In this document: piece by piece, positions 22,507-34,120 of the stretch
Numbering within the stretch: the first letter of the stretch is position 1
Layout of the letters: each line of letters starts with the position of its first letter
Source of the DNA: Hydrangea macrophylla
Taxonomy: Eukaryota; Streptophyta; Magnoliopsida; Cornales; Hydrangeaceae
Length of the DNA stretch: 64,000 bases
Reading direction: 5' to 3'
Assembly (NCBI GenBank): GCA_033977485.1
Contig: CM066991.1
Location: 133,567,999 to 133,631,998 of the forward strand
Made by a program: the position numbers and the translations under genes
The notes under the pieces: generated by a model
The model's input: the letters and a program-made list of their open reading frames with translations, nothing else
What the model was told of the DNA's origin: nothing
Database searches by the model: none

Positions 22507-25500
22507 AAACCATAACATGCAAATCATCAGCGCCAAAAAAGAGTCATTTAGCAGGAAAAGAGGAATTCAGTAATTCCTAATATTGATACCCGAATTTAGG
22601 ATACAAAATTGAGAACCATTACATTACCGCAAATTAAAGAGCTACAAATGATTTCTCAAATCATATATTCAAAGCAACAAAGTTCTTGGTTTTCTCCAAG
22701 CTAGTGGTAAATCACTCAAGCATAAAGCAGTATCTCAAAAGGTTTTGAAAATCATTTCTATCATGTTCAAAAGCTATTATATATCAATATAGGGAATATT
22801 CAGTTATAGTTATATTTTGTCGGAATCCATAAACAGAAAGTGGGAATTAGTAGATAAAACCTGAAGAAATGTGTACATTTTTCTTTCATTTTGTACTTTC
22901 GGAAATGCAGAATATTCCTCAGTAAAAGAATTAAAACATCTCAAGACTTTGGCGGTAAAAAGTAACAAAAAGCAATGTTAAGGAAATCTATATTTGGCCA
23001 ATTTAAATTTTCTATTGCCAAATATTAGGGAAAATCCAAAATGTAAAAAACTTTAGGTTGTAAGCAGGGAAAAACAAAGCATAATACTAATGTATGTGTA
23101 ACATAAGAGTTATTGTAAGTTTGTAACTTGTAAGCATTGCTCACACCATCATTTTCAATAGTTGTAATTGATCTTCCATCCATAAACCACCAGCCATAAG
23201 TCCATTTATGGATTTTCACCAGATATATCAAAATCACTATTTTAGTCAATTGATGATAAGAGGCATTCAAATGTTACAATATTATAGAATGAACGGACAT
23301 AGAGTTACCCGGAAGTGAAGATGTAATGTTATAAAAGATTAACCATTAAATTGATTGGTAATCTAAGTTCTTTGTTATGAGATTGATCGTTATCAGTCTT
23401 TAAGGGCATAATCTAAGTAGAATATCTCATAGATATGATATACCATAAAACGCCATTTGTATTATTAGTAAAGTCATACATTCTACTCGAGGATTACATA
23501 GGTAACGTCTTAAATAGTACATAAATGTTATTTTACTAATAGTCCAACATAACAACGGATAATATCTTCTTGAAATCAGTTGGGAGTCGGGTGCAGATTT
23601 TCAAAGTGAATAGAGTAAACATCAAGCAACATTCAATAACACAATATGCATTGGATAGTGGTTAAAACCTAGATCTTTCCATGTTTTGATTAAAGCTTGA
23701 ATTATGCAAAAAGTCTTCTATAACCTGAATAGTAATTACTCTAACAGGCACATGCAATGCACATGGGACTTTGGTTACAGTATAATGCTATAGTTAGGTT
23801 CTAGGAACCCAAGAATGGACAAAGCTACTACCATACATAGGTTGGCCTTTATGTTGGATTACCTACTTAGCACAATCCAATTGAACCATATTAATTTTTC
23901 CGAGACGTGAGTTTCTCGTTGCTTTCATGAGGTGCTTATGTGCTTCCAACTCATCGGACGTTGTTAGGGTTAAACAAATTCTCATTAACAGCATACTAAA
24001 AACTTAGAGCCCATTCGGTATTGTCATGGTAATGAGAGATTTCTTCTTTAACAATTTTTCGACTAACCAGCGAAATGGTGCCTCTAATTTAAGCTGTTTT
24101 TTTCAGCTTTAAAGTGAATTCGATTTTGAAAAAATTGAACTTACCAACCAAAAAAAAAAAAGAAGGCTGAAAAGCACGCAAGATTATGATGCAAGTCTAT
24201 ACCTTGTGCATTAAAAGTAGATAGTGAGATTGCAGATCAGCCATATGGGAATCACCCCCATAGATCTCACCAGCAGTAATACATTTGAGGTGCTTGATGG
24301 GAATCCAAGAGCATGAAGAAACATTCCAACCTCCTTTAGAGTTAAGGGGCAATACCCTTTCGCTCTATTCTGTAGAATCAATATCCTTTACTTTCCAATA
24401 TGAGGTATTTTCTCTGAAAGTCCAAATCAGAAATAGTATTACAGGATGTCCTGAAACAAACACACATTTTTTATAGTTCAAGGAAAAAAGCTAGTATCAA
24501 TCAAACTATAAAGTAATATTCGACCTGATTGTCCTTAGTTCATCAGATTCACCGGGGGATAGATCATGTGTACATCTACAAAAGGCAAGCATGTCCTCCT
24601 CATACCATAAATGCAAAGCAATGTAAGGACCATATGACCTCATCCAATCCACTAACAACTATGAAATCAACATAAGGACAACTCGAATGAAGGTCGTTAC
24701 AATGGAAAGAACAGTGTAAGAAAAAGCCATTCTAAACATCAGATGAGAACTTAAGATTTAGGGCTCGTTTGGATTAGCTGCGCCTTTTGCGTTTAGGAAA
24801 AAAGCGGAAGTAGAAGCCCTAATCTCAACGGGACCATAGCAATTAAGAAAAATTCATTAAAACACAAATTTATTTCAGCCAATATTCGCTTTTGGGGCTC
24901 AAAAGTGCTTCGTAACCACAGAGTTATATATTCGTTTAGGTTGCATAAGCATGTTTGGGTCGCGTTTGAGAAGTGATTTCAAATAGTGCCTTACTTTTTC
25001 CACTGCTTTTACTTCGTGTAAAACGACCGATTGCAGCTTATAAGGAAATCCAAATAGAGCAGAGAATAAAAGCTTGACATACAAGCAGTGTAGAAATCAC
25101 GCAGCAGACCAATTAAAGACAGTGGGGTTGTAGCTGTCAACAAGGAGCAAAACAAACGTGGTTCGAGCATTTCCGGGGAAAAAAAAAAACCACACTCATG
25201 CACAAAATTGAGCTCTAAATCATATATGGGGGTGTTTGTGTAGATTATACCTGCTCCAACTCTAAATTGAGTCCAGCAAGGGCTTCCAAGGCAGCAACTA
25301 CAACAAAAAAATAAAATAAAAAAACAACTATTAGCATTATATACTCATTTGATAACCCAAAAATTCAGAACAATTCAAGCATAAAAATGCCAAAAAAAAA
25401 AAAAAAGGAAGTGAAATTTTCCGATTAGTACCTCTAACACCAACGTTGGAGATTTTTAGGTCAGAAATTTTCTGGAGTTACACAATAGCTTGATCAAACT

Positions 25501-25857
25501 CTTCCCTGAGAAATTCCCAATTCTGACAATTATGAATCTGGTATAATTCAACTTACAGCAACAATAATCTAAAAGAGAAATTAAACCTCAGTCAATATGG
25601 TAGACATGACGAGTAGAACCATTCCCCTTGAATTATCATCATTTTGCATAGCTAAGCACTGTTCCAGTATTATCCAAACACAATCTTCAATTTGTAATCG
25701 TTGGGCTGATGTGAAGCTGCTGTGATCATAGGGTTCGAGCACCCGAAGTTGGAGAAGGGTTTTACTGTTTTAGAATTCATATATTGTAATATGTGTAATT
25801 GCATTTAAGTCAGCAAATTTTGGGATATTTATTATTCACTTTAAAAAAGTTTTAAAA
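22507..25857. other. no gene seen
   Basis: Non-coding. At 24758 an AGGGCTCGTTTGGATTAG motif resembles hAT-MITE ends, and a weak inverted match (CCAAATAGAGC) lies near 25050, but no TSD could be matched. Small open frames at 24285 and 24899-25203 have no recognisable domain. Confidence 0.4.
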
Positions 25858-26030
25858 AGTGACTATAGCTATTTAGGATTTGGTCACTAATTTCACATTT
25901 TGATCAACTTCTTCTCTAATATTTATGTTCTGAAATATTTAAAATGTCAAATAAAGTGGTTATTTTAGTAGCTATTATGAATTGGTCACTAATATTTACA
26001 TCTTGGTCAACTTCTTCCCTCAAATTCAGG
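25858..26030. repeat. two direct copies of an approximately 97-bp unit
   Basis: Each copy contains TTGGTCACTAAT, then TTGATCAACTTCTTC or TTGGTCAACTTCTTC. Copies are head to tail and diverged. Confidence 0.65.
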
Positions 26031-26308
26031 ATTTATAAATTGTATTCGAATATCAATTAAGGCCTACAAACACATTCATGGCCTTTTTTTTTTTAGAGGA
26101 AATACCCTACTTGTGTCATATATTTTTAGTGGCGCTTTATTAGGTACCTTTACTATTCATTTTTAAGATAGTCGGAATTATCAACTTCTTCCGTGAGAAG
26201 AGTTTTAGATTAAATAGTTACATTTATAGTTTCCTATTTAACTGCTTTAACATCTTATTATACACTTTTAACAACCACTTAACCACATGAAACGACACAA
26301 TTAAATTT

Positions 26309-26336
26309 CCTGCACAACGCGCAGGGCTCCAACTAA
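26309..26336 (+). mobile_element. Helitron-like 3' end
   Basis: A hairpin CCTGC...GCAGG (26309-26325) is followed by seven bases and then CTAA, with T next. Helitrons end in a short hairpin and CTRR, inserted before T. No 5' TC end or Rep/helicase coding region was identified, so the element length is unknown. Confidence 0.45.
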
Positions 26337-27068
26337 TACATATATATATATAGATATATATATGATGAAGCAAACCCCACATTCAACCACATCAGCAACT
26401 CTAATTCCTTTGAAAACCCTACGGGAAAAAGCTTCACATCCCTCCTCTCATCTGTCCCTTTTTCCTCTTTTCTTTCCCTTTTCTTAAAATTTTATTTAAT
26501 TTTTTTTCTTCATGCATCCCAATAGTTCAATGAAAGCACAAAACCCTCTCCCCTCTCTCTCTCTCATAATGATTAAATGTATGCATGAATGGCCTTTAGA
26601 ATCACTAGAAATTTAATCTCTAATAATTGTTGAGTGCATGCATGAATGACTTTTAGAATGACTAGAAATTGAAGATTTCAAAGTGTCATGAATTAATGGA
26701 ACGTACATATTAACAATTAAAATTCCAAGAATTTAAGTGTAAACGTGTGCATAAAACTCTCCATTTTTGATGCTATGGCATATAAACCAATCGCGTCTGC
26801 AGTTAGAATTCTAATCAGAGAAAGTTATTTTTTATTTTTCAATTTTCTTTGTCATAGAAAACACATGTTATTGGTGGCAATTGCAAAGCATTGTAGGATA
26901 ATATAGGTATATATCTTGTTAATGACATGTAGATAACTTTTATTTATTTTTTTATTTTTTTTATGATTTTTGGTGGCCAGACCTTTGGATTACCGATTAC
27001 GGATATATATATATATATATATATGCATGTATCAATATGTATATCTATATGATGGTTATTAACAACTA
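26337..27068. other. no gene seen
   Basis: AT-rich, with (TA)n at 26338-26361 and 27003-27024 and pyrimidine-rich tracts near 26430-26570. A short repeat GCATGCATGAATG(G/A)C is present at 26582 and again near 26636. Confidence 0.4.
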
Positions 27069-27342
27069 CTCCCTCCGTTCCGTCCCATATTTAGAGTCTC
27101 TTTTGGGAATTCCAACTTATTAATGGGACAACTTTGATTTTGGTGAGATTTTTAACTTTCCAATATTGCCCTTTTTGAATTCAAAATTACAGTGTCACAT
27201 CAAAACAGAGAGAGAAGAGTTGGATATAATAAAGGACAAATTTGGAAAGTGTGTATTAAAGTACTTTGACTTTTCAAAGAGGACTCTTAAAATGGGACAT
27301 CAAAAAATGGCATCAAAGACTCTTAATATGGGACAGAGGGAG
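27069..27342. mobile_element. Stowaway-type MITE
   Basis: Ends are CTCCCTCCGTTCC and GGGACAGAGGGAG, flanked by TA on both sides (27067-27068 and 27343-27344). TA duplication and CTCCCTCCGT termini are typical of Stowaway (Tc1/mariner) MITEs. Non-coding. Confidence 0.88.
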
Positions 27343-27461
27343 TATTATCTTTTTAAATTTTTAGAGGTTGCCAAGCCTTTGAATTTACAGGTGATATCGA
27401 TACAGTGATGAGGCCATATTTGTTGGGAGGGTAGAAAAGCTCAAAAGCATCATCTCTTTGC

Positions 27462-27950
27462 TAGGGATGGCAATGGGGTGGGTTTTCCGGGTTCCCCGCC
27501 CCGCCCCGCCCCTAATAGGTAGGGTATGGGGGAGGCTTAATAGGGTTAGGGGCGGATATGGGGGAGGTTTTCAAAACCCGGGTCGGGGTCGGGGTAGGGT
27601 CAAAAAACCCGCCCCCGCCCCGAATATACTTGTATTTATATTTTTACCCCTCAATAGTTATGTGTATTACCATTTAAAAAAAAAAACTGCACTATTAGGG
27701 ACTAATTGGGTAAGTTAAAAAAAAACTACACTATTAGAGAAAAAAATGTATTAAAAAAATTACTTTTTCAATTTGTGTACAAAAAAAAAAAAAAAAAACA
27801 TAATCGGGGCGGGGCGGGGCGGGGCAAGGTCGGGGACCCCGGGGGCGGGGAGATCACTATGCGGGGCGGGGGCGGGGGGAGGGTTCACTGAAGCGGGGCG
27901 GGGGCGGGGTATGGGGACCCCGTCTCATACCCGCCCCGTTGCCATCCCTA
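27462..27950. mobile_element. GC-rich hAT-type element with exact 8-bp TSD
   Basis: Flanked by CTCTTTGC at 27454-27461 and 27951-27958. The termini are TAGGGATGGCAATGGGG and the reverse complement of TAGGGATGGCAACGGGG. The subterminal regions are repeats of GGGGCGGGG on opposite strands, around an AT-rich core with A-runs. An 8-bp TSD and TAGGG-type ends fit the hAT superfamily. It has no transposase and is non-autonomous. Confidence 0.88.
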
Positions 27951-28107
27951 CTCTTTGCTTTGGTGAGCGTCGAAGCAGTCCCTTAGAGTCAAGTGTCTTC
28001 ATGTTTTTCTATACGGAGTCTAAATGGATCTCTAAGAACTGCAATAAAGTCTTATTCTCACCCTACAAAGATGGAAATTTTGTCCAAATGTGCTCCCAAA
28101 AGAGGTA

Positions 28108-28398
28108 CTCCTTCCGTCCCATAATAAGTGTCTACATTTCCTTTTTTGGATGTCCTACAATAAGTGTCCACTTCCTAAATTGGCATATAGCTTTTATTTA
28201 CTTTCCAAAACTACCCTTATAATAAAGACAAAGTAGCATTTATTTGTGGTCTCAAAACAAGCAAAAAGTCAAACACCCATCACATCTAAGGGTAAAATTG
28301 GAAAGTGGTCATTTAATGAACCCAAAACACTAATATAATACAACTTTCTTAAACAATGTGCAAAATAGAAGTAGACACTTATTATGGAACGGAGGGAG
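28108..28398. mobile_element. Stowaway-type MITE, ATAATAAGTGTC family
   Basis: Ends CTCCTTCCGTCCCATAATAA and TTATGGAACGGAGGGAG, flanked by TA (28106-28107 and 28399-28400). It is the same family as the two nested copies at 32501-33085. Confidence 0.88.
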
Positions 28399-28889
28399 TA
28401 CTTTTTTGTGCTACATCCAAATTTAGCTTTAGTTTTATTTTTATTATTTATTTATTTATTTTGTCTAGCCAAGTTTCTAATGTTTTTTCTTCACAGAGTA
28501 ATGCCATTGATGAGATTTGTCATAAGTTCGATCCTTTCTCTTTGTTTTTAAATATACATTATGTATAAAATACTAAAAGACGTATTATATAACTAATTCT
28601 TGACCTCTAATTCTTGCAACAATAGGCAAAGTACTTGAAAGGAAAACTACATAATTGTTAACTGTAAATACTTATAATAAATTGATATATAATTTAGCTC
28701 TACTGATCTTTGTGTAAGTTAAGCAAGTCAAAATAAAAAATAATAATAATAAGCAGTGTATGTTATTGAATGAGATCATATCAATGTTTTGTTTCCCCAA
28801 AGCAACTCAAGACTTGCCAAACCATAACACTTTCCAAACTATAACCTTTGATTAAAAAAAAATCACCTATATTGGATATAGTGTACAAT
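28399..28889. other. no gene seen
   Basis: AT-rich, non-coding. It may be the body of the Helitron-like element whose 3' end follows. Confidence 0.4.
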
Positions 28890-28917
28890 CCCGTGCATTA
28901 CACGGGTTGTCGACTAG
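28890..28917 (+). mobile_element. Helitron-like 3' end
   Basis: The hairpin CCCGTG-CATTA-CACGGG at 28890-28906 is followed by seven bases and CTAG at 28914-28917, with T next. This matches the Helitron 3' rule (hairpin, then CTRR, target T). The 5' end was not found. Confidence 0.5.
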
Positions 28918-28990
28918 TTTATTAATGAATATAAAAGAAGAGATAATTAATTATTAGTCCTTGATTTGGAGCATTTAAAGGCATAGGCCC

Positions 28991-28991
<1 letters not shown>

Positions 28992-29021
<30 letters not shown>

Positions 29022-29030
29022 GCAATAAGG
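28992..29030. repeat. run of 39 consecutive C
   Basis: A pure C homopolymer on the plus strand, preceded by GGCCCG. The length may be imprecise because long homopolymers are hard to sequence. Confidence 0.85.
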
Positions 29031-29122
29031 ACATTAGTTTTTGAATTCTTCGGCCTTTAGTCCATTTTTTAATTAACGATAATGTTATTGACAAATTTTC
29101 CCCCATCACACACATAAAACAC

Positions 29123-29802
29123 GGTTGTTTTGCCACATCAAAACGTTCTCCAATGCAATTTTTTTCAACTTTAAAATACTCTAATTTTCAAATTATAATA
29201 TCAATTAAAATAAAATTAATATATCAGTAATCTAGAAGAAAATATTTATTAAACAAGATCCTAGTGACTATGAAAAAAGGGGAAAAAAAATTGTCATTGT
29301 TAGATCAGTATAACGCCATGTCACTGCGACAATGTCGTGTTGCTATGCCATGGTTGTTTTGCCACCTCAGCACATTCTTCAATGAATTTTTTTTTTCAAA
29401 CTTTAAATACTATAACTTTCAAACCATAACTCCATTTTAAATCAAATTTATATATCCGTAATCTAGAAGAAAAAATCTATCAAACATAGTGACTAAGAAA
29501 AAAATGAAAAAAAACTGTGTCATTGTCGGATCAGTTTAACGCCATGTCACTACGATAGTGACATGTTGCTATGCCATGGTTGTTTTGCCACCTCAGCACG
29601 TTCTTCATTGCATTTTTTTAAACTTTAAGATACTACAACTTTCAAACCATAACTCTATTTAAATAAAATTTATATATCTGTAATATAGAAGAAAATATCT
29701 ATCAAACAAGATCCATAGTGACTATAAAAAAATGAAAAAAAAACCGTGTCATTGTCAGATCAGTAGAATGCCATGTCGCTACGACTGTGACATGTTGGTA
29801 TG
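29123..29802. repeat. three tandem copies of a 226-229-bp unit with an inner hairpin
   Basis: Units begin with GGTTGTTTTGCCAC at 29123, 29352 and 29578. Each includes GAAGAAAATATCTAT-type sequence and ends with a potential hairpin CATGTCACTACGATAGTGACATG (variants in each copy; that in 29545-29567 has the best arms). A fourth, decayed remnant may follow to about 29960. Non-coding. Confidence 0.85.
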
Positions 29803-30151
29803 CTTGAATTTTTTTTTAATTTTTTTTTTTAATATTGTCTTCACCTTGGTCATTATTGTAAAGGCAGGAACATACGTAAATTTTATCGTAAAGGCAGTAA
29901 CATCTGAAAAATTAGCCATAATCTTATAATTTTTTTGCGATAGTGACATGGTACTATGCTTGCAATTGTTTTTTATTTTGATGATATATTACTGCCTTTA
30001 CCTTATGTAGTATTGTTTGGGGCAATGCTATGGACATACCCAAAACACACACCCCACTCACATTATTCTGGTGGACCCCATACTAACAGTGGATCCCGTA
30101 ATCTCTTTCTCTCTTCCCATTGGTCCACCTTAGGGTGTGGAGTTAGGTGTG
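29803..30151. other. no gene seen
   Basis: Non-coding. ACCCACACTCA-type and TGTGGAGTTAGGTGTGTGG pieces near 30045-30150 face each other weakly and may be an old MITE. Confidence 0.4.
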
Positions 30152-30610
30152 TGGATTCTAGAGGGCTCTACAAGGTTTTGGAAAAGTATGGAAATATGTG
30201 GAGGCTTATAGAAGCCTCTAAAAACCTATAGAACTTTGGGGTTCCTAAACTTGTGTGGAAGCATCTAGAATCCTTTGCAGTGTTCTGGGGATCTCTTGTA
30301 TATTGTAGGAAAACATGTAAATATCTAGATAATTGTATAGATTGTTCTAGAAGTAGTCCTAGGATGCACTTAGAGGAGGTGGGAAGTTTCTAGAGTTTGT
30401 TCTAGAATCTTCACCATTTATGGGTGGTGCCTATAATAGGGGAGGCCTCATTTGGCCAAGTTATCCACCATGATAGCTATCAAGAAGCTGTAAGCATTTT
30501 TTCTATTGTGCAATACAATATTTATTCTCTCAAACTCTCTTGTGCTTTCTCTTGCTCACTCTTGAATACTTGGGTTACAAAGCTGACTTAGCATCACTAG
30601 CAAGGCAAGT
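30152..30610 (+). mobile_element. probable LTR fragment with heat-shock-element-like motifs
   Basis: The block contains several TTCTAGAA-type motifs: TTCTAGAA at 30345, TTCTAGAG at 30388, and TTCTAGAATCTTC at 30400-30412. The last matches the alternating nTTCnnGAAnnTTCn layout of heat-shock elements. A TATA-like CTATAATAG lies 19 bases further at 30431-30439, and a pyrimidine-rich leader follows. That order is like the U3-R part of heat-responsive Copia LTRs such as ONSEN. No second LTR, primer-binding site or TSD was found, so the mobile-element call is an inference. Confidence 0.45.
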
Positions 30611-31340
30611 GAGCTTCAAACAGCTGCAATGAAGGTTTGGAAAATACCAAGGCTATGATAACGGGCTCCCACATGCTAGCAACTGAATCACAATAGATTT
30701 TGGCAGTCTAATTGGAGTATGTTGAAGTAGTTCCACTATTATTGAAGTTGCCACATATGTTGGGAAACACATTTGGGATACAAAATTTGAGAAGCATCGC
30801 ATTACTCATTATACAACAATGCTTATAAAAATCCAATCTTTGCAAAAGAAACATTTTCGCACCCACCCAATTCCAGTAAATATTAAAGGGTGAATCACTG
30901 AAAATGCCATCTCTTGGGGGCAAGGGCAATTGTAATTTGATCAGTTCAACAGAGTCTGATGACCCTTGATGGATCAATTCAAAATACCAAATTCAAATAT
31001 CAACCAAAACATTCTTAGAACTAGAGAGGGTTTCATGATTTAAAAAAAAAAAGGCGCAAAATTCCACGTCCGATGGCTGAATATAATTTGAAAGTGAAAA
31101 TACATACCAAACAGTATAATTGCAAAGAAATTAATATAAATAAACAAAACCGAGAGTAAAAATCTCATAAAGTTTTATATGAATGAATTCTGAAATTGAA
31201 GAAAATACCTATAACTCTAGAACACGACCTACCGTCGTCTCCGAGGCTCTGACCTCTGAGTTCGATTCAGCAAACTCAAAAAGGATCTAGAGAGTGGAAG
31301 AGAGAAAGAGGGCCGTCGGCGTCATGATGTTGTACGTGAC
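30611..31340. other. no gene confirmed; possible minus-strand exon-like pieces
   Basis: On the minus strand, 31321-31205 reads like a 5' leader (CT-rich, then a TTATAG/GTATTTT donor), and an open frame of 89 codons lies at 30977-30708. I recognise no domain in it and no downstream exon, so a gene is not called. Confidence 0.25.
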
Positions 31341-31359
31341 AAGGCTTGGGCCTGGAGCA

Positions 31360-31575
31360 ACTTAATGGCAGTGACGGTCCAGTGGGCCCGTGCCCAAGCC
31401 AATTTGAAACGCCTTAACATTTTCATTTTTAACATTTTCATTTTTTGTCTGTTGAAAAAGTGAATCATATTCATGGGTGCAGTGATGGTCCAATGGGCCC
31501 GTGCCCAAGCCAATTTTCATTTTTAATCACATTTTCATTTTTTGGCTGTTGAAAAAGTGATTCATATTCATGGGT
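31360..31575. repeat. two tandem copies of a 105-115-bp unit
   Basis: CAGTGACGGTCCAGTGGGCC at about 31367 and CAGTGATGGTCCAATGGGCC at about 31480 start two units that share GTGCCCAAGCCAATTT, ACATTTTCATTTTTT and TTGAAAAAGTGA.TCATATTC. Confidence 0.8.
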
Positions 31576-32500
31576 AAGGGCATCAACAATGGACAATAAC
31601 TTTGACCAAAAAAAAAAACAATGGACAATAAGATACAACAAACTTTAGTGAATTTAGCATTTGGTATACTAACAATGATATAGGCTATAAAACAAACTTT
31701 TAGTGGACGAAATATGTACGCTTAAGTTTTGCTATTATACAAGTTGTATGACACATATTATAATGTGAGCTAAATAACTCACAAACGGCACACCCAAAGC
31801 CATGTCATTACCCAAACGGCACAGTATATACGGTTTGGACCCTTTTTTTTTTGGTTGGTTAGGTGTTATTTTGGTGCAAAGAATTCATACGGCACACACT
31901 ATGCCACTTGGATCCACACGACACAGTGTCTACCATATGATGCTCACACGGCCTTTCTCAGCACCGTTTTGAATGCCAACACCATTGTTAGTGGTTTTGT
32001 GCTGTACACTTTAACTTACCCAAAACTTTCCTTAAGTTTAATGTATGTATTGTGGATGTTCTAAGAAAATCAAGTAGAAACTCAAATATATTTTGTCCTA
32101 TTTGAAACTTTTATTTATTTTTTATTTATGGTAAAACCTATTTGAAAGAATACATTTTTTAAGGATTAATTAATGGTACAAAGTTGTGGGTCCTACCACA
32201 TTAGTCAATGGGAGAGTTGGGTGAACAATGGGTGAGAATTTGGGGATGAGCAAATCTGTACTCTATTTGAAACTCGAAGATTCAACTTTTCCATTTTGCT
32301 GAAAGTAATACATAATTCATTGGAAGAGACTTATCTACATTATCTTATCTCTTTTTGATATTATTTTGGTATAGGATTGGTCCATGCGTACGTATGTGCT
32401 TGTGTGGCACATATGTGTGGCAACTGTTTGGACCAATCTCGTGCTAAAACATGATGAAAATGACCTAAGATAATGTACTGGGTCTTGACCTAATATAATA
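31576..32500. other. no gene seen
   Basis: Non-coding. Repeated ACGGCAC(A/G) phrases between 31795 and 31950 form a loose short repeat. Confidence 0.4.
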
Positions 32501-33085
32501 CTCCCTCCGTCCCATAATAAGTGTCCACTTCCATTTTGCACATTGTTTAAGAAAGTTGTATTATACTCCCTCCGTCCCATAATAAGTGTCCACATTTCCT
32601 TTTTGGGATGTCCCATAATAAATGTCCACCTTCCTAAATTGGCATATATCTTTTACTTATTTTCCAAAACTACCCTTATAATAAAGACAAAGAAGCATTT
32701 ATTTGTGGTCCCAAACCAAGCAAAAAGTCAAACACCCATCACATCCAAGGGTAAAATTGGAAAGTGACTCTTTAATGAACCAAATAAATTAATATAATAC
32801 AACTTTCTTAAACATTGTGCAAAAAGGAAGTGGACACTTATTATGGGACGGAGGGAGTATTAGTTTTTTGGATTCATTAAATGGCCACTTTCCAATTTTA
32901 CCCTTAGATGTGATATGTGTTTGACTTTTTGCTTGTTTTGAGACCACAAATAAATGCTATTTTGTCTTTATTATAAGGGTAGTTTTGGAAAGTAAATAAA
33001 TGCTATATGCCAATTTAGGAAGTGGACACTTATTGTGGAATATCCAAAAAAGGAAATGTGGACACTTATTATGGGACGGAGGGAG
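32501..33085. mobile_element. Stowaway-type MITE interrupted by a second copy
   Basis: Outer copy: CTCCCTCCGTCCC at 32501 and the inverted end GGGACGGAGGGAG finishing at 33085, with TA at 32499-32500 and 33086-33087. Its two parts (32501-32565 and 32858-33085) join into a sequence of the same family as 28108-28398, read in the opposite orientation. The interruption is at a TA inside the element. Confidence 0.9.
32566..32857. mobile_element. Stowaway-type MITE nested in another Stowaway
   Basis: Ends CTCCCTCCGTCCC and GGGACGGAGGGAG, with TA at 32564-32565 and 32858-32859. It belongs to the same family as its host copy and lies in the opposite orientation. Confidence 0.9.
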
Positions 33086-33734
33086 TATCTGACAAGTTAC
33101 AAGGGACTCTTAAGGGCATGTTTGACAACTTTCAACGATTCAATCACAGGAAATTACTTTTGGTCAAAAGTTGTGTTAGACTTCTCTTGTCTAGTTGCAA
33201 ATTTTTGCAATGGAGACACATTTTTTCTGTAATTGAATTGCATAAGTTGATTTCTCAAATAGTGTCATTTTAATTTTTGGAGTTTCAAAACCGCTTACAG
33301 ACTCCAAAAACTTTTGCAAAGTGCAAACTAAGGTGTAAACTGTAAATCCAACTCCGTTCCTTTTTTCTTATCTATTTCCGGGGTAAGATTATGCGTTTTA
33401 GTGCTCAATTATACTGTTGTTTGTACTCTTATAATTCCCCTTGGTGACCAATATTTGGGGTCCATGTGGGAGAGGTTTCAGGGGATAAAAAAAAACAGAA
33501 AAAAGGCAGTGTTAACAAAAATTAAAACCAGAGCTTTATCCAAGAGGGATAATTCTTTATGTTGGTCAAATTTGTACAGGAAATGGAAATTCAAAGTGTC
33601 ATTTCTAGCATTGTATCTATATTCTGGTTCTTCTCAAACAAATTGTCCTTGAAGAGATGTGTTCCATCATTTGGCAGATAGACCACCATGCCTTCTGCCA
33701 AATATTCCTGCACATTATATGCCCCACCTTACTG
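33086..33734. other. no gene seen
   Basis: Non-coding; only short frames without domains. Confidence 0.4.
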
Positions 33735-33857
33735 TGGACCCGTTTGGCAACGCTTCAGCATTGCGCCAATTACAAAAACTGTGATCGGCACTGCAGGTTT
33801 GCCAAATAGTTGGCAAACTACGTTTGGACGCCTAAACACAGGTGTCAAACAGGGCCT
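33735..33857. mobile_element. probable short hAT-like MITE
   Basis: GGACCCGTTTGGCAAC on the left faces GTGTCAAACAGGGCC on the right. Such GGGCC(T/C)GTTTGG ends are common in plant hAT MITEs. The TSD is not clear. Confidence 0.45.
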
Positions 33858-34120
33858 ATATATACTGAAAAATCCGAGGGACGATAACAACAACTAAAAT
33901 CACTTTCCTAGAAAATCAGCATGGCACATGTTACAACAAAAATTGGTGCTACCACAGGTCAAAAACTTACAACCATTAGGTCCATTACAATCCATCGCAC
34001 CAGTACATCAGCAGGTAACTAAAAGGAAACATTACACATCACACTCTTGTAGTGCATAATTAGTGTCATGAATAGCCTCACAGGAGATTCAAGGTGAGGC
34101 TGGGGCTAAATTAAGAAATC
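33858..34120 (-). other. 3' flank and presumed 3' untranslated region of DWF5
   Basis: Follows the DWF5 stop on the minus strand. TGTAATG-type upstream elements are present but no single polyadenylation site can be named. Confidence 0.4.

Noticed and set aside
24758..25052. hAT MITE with GGGCTCGTTTGGATT end
   Set aside because: The opposite arm is weak and no 8-bp TSD could be matched, so it is only mentioned in the regional note.
27773..27957. Gly/Arg-rich open frame within the GC-rich hAT element
   Set aside because: The composition comes from GGGGCGGGG repeats of the transposon end; an RGG-type protein is not supported.
29123..29802. CRISPR-like array
   Set aside because: Units are 228 bp, directly repeated and without short unique spacers; the genome is eukaryotic.
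30708..31321. Possible minus-strand gene start with leader, donor and an 89-codon frame
   Set aside because: No domain was recognised and no further exon found; the leader-like look alone is not enough.
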